Source of the DNA: Aphelocoma coerulescens
Lineage: Eukaryota > Chordata > Aves > Passeriformes > Corvidae
Direction of reading: 5' to 3'
Assembly: GCF_041296385.1 (NCBI RefSeq)
Contig: NC_091015.1
Coordinates: 51,526,345-51,590,344, forward strand
DNA length: 64,000 bases
Below are positions 56,411 through 64,000 of the stretch, in pieces. Numbering within the stretch: the stretch's first letter is position 1; every line of letters starts with the position of its first letter. The notes below the pieces were generated by a model, which worked only from the letters and a program-made list of their open reading frames with translations, searched no databases and had not been told where the DNA came from. The position numbers and the translations under genes were made by a program.

Positions 56411-57229
56411 CTCAGTTCCCTCCCAAAGCGAGGCCAGAAAGGGGTTTGTCTAGAGGTGGGTGAAAGAATCCCTGCGTCTTCTAAAAGGAACAGGTGCTTT
56501 CTCAGGAAGGCATTTCTCAGACCCCAGAAATCAGCAGCCCCTCCACTCTTAGGGCTACGTTTCCATCCAGGTTCTAGCATACAGGCACCACTGATCTTGC
56601 AGTTTTGCTGGAGTTCTTGCCAAACCTAGGCTGCTCAGTGGACCAAACACATTCCCAGAAACAGTGTCACAGGTCCTGCCCTGTTCAACCTGTGGGATCA
56701 GCTACAGCCAAGGATCATCCTACAGCCTGCAGGATGGGCTTGCCAGGGACACGAGCTCTGGAATCACAGTGAGACACTTCAGCTGCTTTGCCACCATTTG
56801 CTCATTGTTCTAGGATTCAGAGTGACATTAATGCAAAAAACCCAAATGCACCTCTTTGATGCTTTTTCTTACAAAGATCTTGAAGAATTACAGTATCTTT
56901 GATTTTTTAATAAAGGAGGACAAGAAACCAGCTGCAGCCTTGTGAACCATCTGTAAGCATCCTTTCATAATCTGCTCATTTTGGGAGCGGAGGCAATTTC
57001 CTCTTTTTGATGACAACACATTATTAAAGCTGATTTAATGATGATCTTGGGAGATCAGTTATTTCTAGCACATGAAGACAAAGCCCTCCCATCCCTCCTG
57101 ATTGCCTGTCTGTTGCATGTAATTTATTTCTTTTGTATTATTTCCATTCATGTGGCATATTTTTCTTCTGCCATCCAAATGTATTTCAGGCCCTTGGTCC
57201 AACTGACTGCACTGGTCAGTCACCTGAAT

Positions 57230-57335
57230 CTGCTCAGGTGTCCATTTAAAATGACAAGTGAACCGAATTGCTTACCCCACGGAAAAGCTTATTATTGTTA
57301 CACAATCAAACATGAACACTCTGAAGTAGAAAATA
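57230..57335 (+). repeat. Diverged repeat copy A
   Basis: It begins CAGGTGTCCATTTAAAATGA and is alignable over about 105 bases to copy B at 57,985-58,095, with matching blocks including AATTGC, GGAAAA, TTATT and CATGAA. The family is unknown to me. Confidence 0.6.
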
Positions 57336-57984
57336 AAATGTCAACCAGTCCTACACCAGTGACTAAAATGTAATGCTTGCAAAGAAAGCAAACCCTATCT
57401 TCTATATCATCTATAAAAACAGACATCCGAGATTTTTTTCTTTCTGCACCATTTCCAAGAGCTGGGCTGTTGCATGAGCTGCTCTTCTGGTGACTTTTAT
57501 TGCCATGCTAAAACCATGACAGCAGCATAAGTGATATGGGCTATAACATCCCCCAGCTGGTTCAAAGTCCAGAGCACTGCTCCAAAATCAAATGGACTAG
57601 AAATAAGATTGCCCTCCAGACATGCCCAGTGGCTGTGTTTCATTGGTTCTTCTGCTTCAACCCAGGGGACCCACCTTAGATCCACTACTTTATCTTCTTG
57701 TTTTCCTAAGCCTTTTTCTTTGACTTTTCTTCAGTTTCCTCCTCAGCCCATTCCACACTTTTATAGTTCTCTTCACCTGATCCTCCGTCCCTTCATCACT
57801 CCCAAGGCATAGATTAAGCTGGGTGCCATTTTCCCAGCCTTTGCTGAGCCTGCAGCACACATACCTCTCCTCTCCATCATTTTCTTTGCTGCAGCACCTT
57901 TTCTTCTCCCCCGTCAAGTATCCTTGTTCAGATGCACTTAGTGTAACTAACTGTATTGATTTGTTTTGCTTGGACAGAATCTAC

Positions 57985-58095
57985 CCCAGGTGTCCATTTA
58001 AAAATGACAAATGAGCTGGATTGCCAGCAGTCCCAAGGAAAAATTTATTGCTTTTGCTGCCATTGAGCATGAATACGTGGAGTAAAAATACAGTG
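57985..58095 (+). repeat. Diverged repeat copy B
   Basis: It begins CAGGTGTCCATTTAAAAATG and is in the same orientation as copy A, about 750 bases away. The divergence suggests an old local duplication or two insertions of one old dispersed repeat. Confidence 0.6.
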
Positions 58096-58969
58096 ACTGT
58101 CATTGGCAGATTCATGAATACCAGTTGCTATGATCAGTACCAAGTCTCTAGAAACTAAAATATCATGGATATGAATAAAGTATTTGTTACAGACACATTT
58201 CTGCAATGCATTGACATTTACACAGGACACAGAGCAGATACTGCCTCATTTCCCTATGGAGTGACAGCAGCAACATAGGGAGAGGAGATGGATGATTATA
58301 CATCCCAAGAGACCATGGAACTGCATCTGTTCCTTGCGTAATGTTCATACAGCATTGGCTGCTGGAATATCAAGAGGCCTCAAAATACCCTCTGAAGAGA
58401 CAGCAAAGGGTAAAATGGGGAGAAATCATAATGTAAAAAATGGAGGTAAGAAGACACTGGTGGCTGCAATAAGTTTGCTTTCCTGCGTGGTACTTTGCAG
58501 TTCATAGGAATAAGATCCATCCCTCATTTCTGTTAATTCTTTGCAAGGTCCAGTAAACAGAGGGCTTCTCCTCTTCATCCTAAGGTTTTTGCACCATTTG
58601 TGTTGCTTTTTGCACTGCCTTTTCCACCATTTGTGTTGTCAGCAGATTGGTGTGATGCCCTTTAACTCAGCTCATCACTTCCATCAATCTTATTGGTTAC
58701 TTTCCCTCAATATTGACAAAGACCGTTCATTCACAGTTTCTGCTTCCAAAGACCTCCTACCTTCATGTTCACCTCTTTACCTCAGGATCAACTGTGACAA
58801 ATAGCAATGGAGGCAGAGCTGTCTGAAGAATTTGGGGCCCTCTGGGCCATCATGAGTCACAACATTAAAATTAGGCCTTTTTTGTAACCAACATGTTATT
58901 CCAAAGCAAAAAGCACTTTTTCTATTTGTTTCAGAAAAACATTCTACATATTATGCATCCAAAGAATTG

Positions 58970-59402
58970 CAATAATGCTGGTGAAGGGTCTAGAGCACAA
59001 GTCTTACGAGGAGCAGCTGAGGAAGCCAGTGTTGTTTAGCCTGGAGGAAAGGAGGCTTAGGGGAAACCTTGTTGCTCTCTAGAACTACCTGAAAGGAGTG
59101 TGTAGCCAGGTGAGGGTTGGTCTCTTATCCCAAGGAACAAGTGATAGGACAAGAGGAAATTATCTCTTGTGCCAGGGGAGGTTTAGATTGGACAACAAGA
59201 AATATTTCTTCATTGAAAGGGCTGTCAAGCATTGGAACAGGCTGCCCAGGGAAGTGGTTGAGTCACCATCCCTGGAGATATTTAAAAGACCTGTAGATGT
59301 GGTGCTTAGGGACATGGTTTAGTGGTGGATGTGGTAGTACTGGGTTAACAGTTGGACTCAATGGTATTAAAGGTCTTTCCAGCCTGAGTGATTCTATGAT
59401 TA
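58970..59402 (+). mobile_element. CR1 LINE 3' fragment
   Basis: The CR1 3' end on the plus strand: ORF2 remnants ([20 protein letters not shown] then [20 protein letters not shown]) followed by the 3' UTR and the terminal GATTCTATGATTA. It is 5'-truncated and interrupted by a stop codon near its start. Confidence 0.93.
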
Positions 59403-62400
59403 TAGCAGCATACCACGTGAACTGTTCCGTTTAGGAAGATAGCTCCCTAGGCTTTCAAGCAAGGAAGTCACAAACCATGTGTGGCCTCTACATTTAGAAG
59501 AATGCTAGATGAGATTCTTCTCAGAGATCAAGAATGCAGGTTTTTTTGTTTTACACTGTTGCAAAACAGATTTTTAATAGTCTTAAAGCATCTGTTGCCC
59601 TATAGTTTACTAGCATTACTGATAAACACCACCACCACACGCCCATAAAGTAAATTCACAGCTATGGCATGAGAAATTCAGTTTGTGCAATGCTCATACG
59701 TTCTCACACATTGCTCATGAGATATTCTGATTGCTTTAAGTAATCCTGGATACAGACATTGCCTTTTCTCTTTCAGCATTTCACTGATGGCTTCTTTGAA
59801 ATACCTTAGACAGCTATTTGTTGGTTTATGTTTTTATTCCTTTACCAGAGCACTAAAGTTAATGATGTGTCTTCGATTTAGTTTCTGAATCTTCTGCCCC
59901 ATACATATGACTCTGTGGTAGTAACAGTTTTCTGGTTTCTACATTATCTTGGGAGGCCTTGAAACAAATAAAAATTTAATTCTGAAACTGAAGCAGAATA
60001 TTTTCTAATTTATTTATTCCCCTTCCTGAGGCTTAGAGCTTTATACCTTGCCTCTATTGTCCTAAGAATCAAGAGCTGCTTCAGTCAACTAAAAACCCTC
60101 AGGAACAGCCTTCATCACATGGTTATGAGCCAGCACAAGTTGTAGGCACGTAATTAGGGCAGCAGATTGCTGGGGCAGCAGAAAAAGACAGCCCCTTTGT
60201 CTATTTTGCTATGCCCGTGTTTTAGAAAGCCAAACGAGCTGCTGCGGCAGGAGAGGGTGTGTGCTTGCCATGCTGTGCTGCTGAAAGGAGAGATGCTTTC
60301 CAGGAGTAACAGTGGCTGCTCCCAGCCCTTTGCTCCCTGCCCCTCAGCTGCAAGACAAGATCATGGAGCTTTTCAGCAAACTCATCATGGTTTTTTTTAG
60401 CCACACCTGCAGATTTATATGTTACGTCCTGACTTATATATCCCATTGTCATAAAACCAGACACAGGAATCTGACAAAGAAATACCATTCTCTTACCAGA
60501 AATTCACTGTTGTACTCAAACACATGCACCACCTCCAGTGAATGGGGATAAATTTACTGAAACTACTCCTTGGGACTTAATCCTTTTAAAAATTGCTGTG
60601 TGAAAAACTACTCAACATGGACTATTTCTGTGTGGTTGACCACTCTAAATGAATGTTTCACTTTCCATGGCTCAGAAGTAATTGCTGACAAGCTGCTGGC
60701 TCAGGAGAAGAGAGTCATCCCCTATGTTTTCAAAAAGTATGAAGTAGTCCTTGTAGCAACATTTCTGACATGTTTTTGTGCTCTTCCAGGAATGCACCAA
60801 ATCAGCCGAATAATTCTAAAATTCCTAGATAAAATCCTTTCCATTGCAACTCCATACAGGTCAAGCTATCTCTTTGAGCAGATCTGTGGATGAAAAAAGT
60901 TCTGTTACAGCTCTTTCCAAGTTCACCTGCCAGTATTGTCATTCACTGTTGCTTTGTTTCCCTAACTCTGAGCTAATGTAGCAAGTTCCTTTTTTGCTTT
61001 CCATTCACTAACATTAAACTGCAGTCGTTTGGGATAGTTCATAGGCTCAGAAATGCCACTGTAGCCATTAAAGTCAGTTGTACAGAATATGAAGCCTGTG
61101 GCAGAAAACAAGCAGCACACAGAAGAGTAGAATGATCCCTGTAATAGTGATTCTAACAACCATTCCTGATGTGCAGACTCACCCTTATGTAGTTCCTGCC
61201 CGAAAATAGCCTGCACTAAACAGCTTGTTTTCTCACTAACTGAACAAATACAGAATGACTTAATTAAATGCCTGTTTTGATTCCAACAGATTGAAAAGCC
61301 TTTTCTTATCTGGTATGTGGGAAGAGAACTTCTTGCTAAATAGAGTGCAAGGTGGGATTTGATGGAGGGCATGAGGTGTACCTTTATTGGGATGTTCCTA
61401 CAACCTTGACTGTGTTTCATTGTCTTCATTCACTTTTGCAGCCACAAGTACAGTATCATCTCTCCAGCCCATGGTAGTAATAGTAAATAATGCACCTGAC
61501 GTGAAAAATGCATCCAGGTTTTGGTATACCTGTGAATTTCCCCTTTTTTTCATTCCCTTTGTCTCCATTTTGGTGCCCTGAGTGTTTATGACCTGCAGAA
61601 GGGCATATCACACACACCATTTTAGCATTGACTGATGGCTTTGTGAACCTTCCAGGGAGCACCTCAGGCAGGTTTGTGCCTTGAGTCAGCCCTGGGTGTA
61701 AGCAAGTGCCAGAAACAATATAACATCTAAACAACATCCTGCCTGCAGCTCCACTCTGCTATGTCAGTCCTGAGACATCAGCCCTGCCAGCCACAGGGCT
61801 TGTGCATGCACAGGAAAGCCAGACACATTAAAGGCAGCTGTTGCATTGGTCAGCCCCTCATGAGAGTCCTGTCTCTGTCAAACACTGAAGTTACTTGCTT
61901 GGCCATATCAGTCCAATAAGCGCAAAATAAGAAGGGTGATGATTTCATTTGGATGCTTTGAAAGTTGGTGTTGGTTTGCCCAGGTGTTTGTTTCTTTGCC
62001 TCCCCCAGTCAGGTATCCTAATGGTATCCTGTCCCACCATTCTTCCTCCAAAGCCAAATCCACTTTTTGGACTCTCAGCTTGGCAGTCATCCTGCACCAT
62101 CTTACCTGTCTTGTTTTGCTCCTCTCTCAGGCTTCTTCAGCTCAACCCACTGGTTTTGCTGTTCTGGTTTTCCTCCTTGAATGACTCACACACGTAAGAC
62201 CTCTCTCCAAAATGTTCCTACCTACCAGTGGTAGCAGATTCCTTTAAATAAATTCAGGACAAAAAAAAATCCTCTCCTTAAAAAAGCATATGCATACACT
62301 GAATAATCTGGGACAACAGACAGGGTACTCTCCTCTGATCTTCCCCCAGTCATGGTCTGTGTCTGTCCAGAGAGCTCTCTGAGGGAGAGATCATCTCTGA

Positions 62401-63940
62401 AATGGTGGAGGCATGGTGCCAAGAACAATGGAGCCCTCATTTGGCCAGGGTACAGGATAGAACTGTGACAAAATACATTAATCATCATAAGCCTGAAACG
62501 GGGCTCCATGAAACCACGCATGCTTTTAGTCCCGCTAACTTCGATTAAGATCCATGTGCACAAAAGCTGACCTCCCTGGGGTCACTTCACATCAGTGCAA
62601 ACAATTATCACCCACAGGAAAACAAATCACTTCTCTAAGGTTTCCAGTCTATTTTATTTGCCAAGACTAGATTAGCTTCATTTTGCACTTTATATATACA
62701 GCTTTTTACGTAAAACGGTATATGCAAGGTTTTACATGTGAGAGGCTGCCAGACAGGCATTTTCATTTTGACTTCTATCTGCTGAGCAAGGTTAGCTGTA
62801 TTTTGGGAGTGTGCCTCTGCATACTTTAATACTGTATTTTTCAGTTTGCTCCTCCTCCTTCAACACAGTAATTTAACCCCACTTTCCAAGACTAATACAA
62901 AAGAACTAACAGATGTACGAGATCAGACAGAAGGTGGATGTGCCTTCTTTTTAAGCATCAGTAGGAGCAGATGTCGATGAGAAGGCTGTTGGGACGGGGC
63001 TTCCACACGTGGGTAATTCCTCTGAAATACCCTCTCAATTGCTGCCATCTCAGGCCTTGGAGACTCCTTGAGCCAGATGTTATATCTGGTCTAATAGCAC
63101 CTCATGGACCTCTCTGCCCCTGAATGTATTTGATGGCTTTTTGAGCAAATGCTTGTGCAGCAGGCAAATCCACAAGGTGCCTGTCTCTTTCTTAAAGGTT
63201 CAAATGGAGCTTGAATGCCAGAAGGGGTCTGGTTTAATCAGCTTGGCTCTCTCAGTAGGTTCCAGACTTGCACAGAGAAACATGTCCAAAAAGTTCTTTT
63301 TTTAATTATCTGAGACATGCTTAATTCTTTCATAAACGTAGATGCTTATCCAGTGTTATAATAGTTGTGGTTTCTTTTAGGGTATATTTATGTTTGCCTA
63401 CTGCTTATGATTGGATTATTACTTTTAGTATTGTCATACATGAAATCCCTAATTAGCTTGGTCTTTGCATGTTAAGTGCTTTAATTAGTTAATTTTGAGT
63501 TAAACAATTTTTTTAATTGAGTGTTAAAGTTAACCCATCAGCCCAGGTACACAAATCAAGTTTTATTATTATGGTTTTCACTTGTTCAAAGCAGTTGATT
63601 TGCACCAGTCCCAGTTAAAATTCCCCAGTTAAAATCCCTTTTCAAACTTTAAACCACTTGTACACTGTAAGAGTTGTTTCTCCTATGTTCATTGTCTACT
63701 TTTATAAGTGTTTTAAGAGGTATTAGATGTATTTCAATATTTTTTTTAAGGTTCTACTTCGCACTTTAGCCTCAGGACCAACTTCAAAACCCCAGTTTCT
63801 AACAGCCAGCAGCTATTTTTAGCCCCATAGCCACCACCCTGTAGGCAAGCACCGTGGCAACCTGAATCTTAATGACCCTTATCTCAACTAATACCACCCT
63901 TCTGACAACGATGAGCCATTGGTGGACAGAGATAATCTGT
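59403..63940. other. AT-rich non-coding region
   Basis: No reading frame resembles a known protein. The part at 63,400-63,660 is very AT-rich, with several TAATTA-type motifs and a close direct repeat of CCAGTTAAAAT (about 63,609 and 63,623). Confidence 0.6.
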
Positions 63941-63971
63941 CAAAGGGAAAGCACCAATCCCTTCAAACCGA

Positions 63972-63994
63972 AGGGGCGGGCTGTGGGCGGAGCA
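63972..63994. promoter_or_regulatory. GC boxes at the window edge
   Basis: GGGGCGGG and GGGCGG lie close together in the last 30 bases, in contrast to the AT-rich sequence before them. This may be the start of a CpG island or promoter outside the window. Confidence 0.35.
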
Positions 63995-64000
63995 AAGGCA

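Larger units (their letters stand above)
56411..58969. other. Non-coding flank upstream of ENTPD3
   Basis: No gene is supported. It contains two related copies of one sequence (about 57,230-57,335 and 57,985-58,095) and a small local repeat of CACCATTTGTGTTG at about 58,591 and 58,627. Confidence 0.6.

Overview
This window is nuclear DNA from a bird. The evidence is three multi-exon vertebrate genes with GT-AG introns, four CR1 LINE 3' fragments of avian type, and a solo LTR of the kind common in bird genomes. I cannot name the species from sequence alone. All three recognised genes are on the minus strand, so transcription runs from high to low coordinates: ENTPD3, then RPL14, then GASK1A.

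Layout from the transcribed 5' side: (i) 56.5-64 kb is non-coding, with one CR1 copy, a pair of diverged copies of one element about 0.75 kb apart, and GC boxes at the right edge. (ii) A CpG island at 55.8-56.4 kb is the likely ENTPD3 promoter. (iii) ENTPD3 coding exons lie between 52,383 and 37,008. Nine exons join in frame to a predicted 511-residue ecto-nucleotidase with both membrane anchors and all five apyrase conserved regions. (iv) 32.8-36.9 kb holds a solo LTR and non-coding DNA. (v) RPL14 has its CpG-island promoter at about 32.2-32.6 kb and six exons (32,408-28,251) encoding 175 residues. CR1 copies sit in introns 1 and 3. (vi) 5-28 kb has no gene I can support; it holds an LTR-like segment, one CR1, A-rich tracts and a candidate regulatory element at about 17.9-18.1 kb. 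(vii) GASK1A (formerly FAM198A) occupies 4,902 down to the left edge. Its large first coding exon, a 123 bp exon and the start of a third coding exon are present; the rest lies beyond position 1.

The exon structures were built by reading splice sites and checking that every joined phase stays open. ENTPD3 and RPL14 are also neighbours in the same order and orientation in mammals. GASK1A is on the same human chromosome arm but much further away, so its position next to RPL14 here is a local difference in gene order. The three genes do not form a pathway: one acts at the cell surface on extracellular nucleotides, one is in the large ribosomal subunit, and one is a Golgi or secreted kinase-like protein. 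I found no rRNA, tRNA, CRISPR or complete mobile element, and no strong evidence for an undescribed system. The most useful leads are small: a conflicting start codon in GASK1A, a short RPL14 tail without a canonical poly(A) signal, an open CR1-to-RPL14 reading frame, and a cluster of TALE-type motifs.
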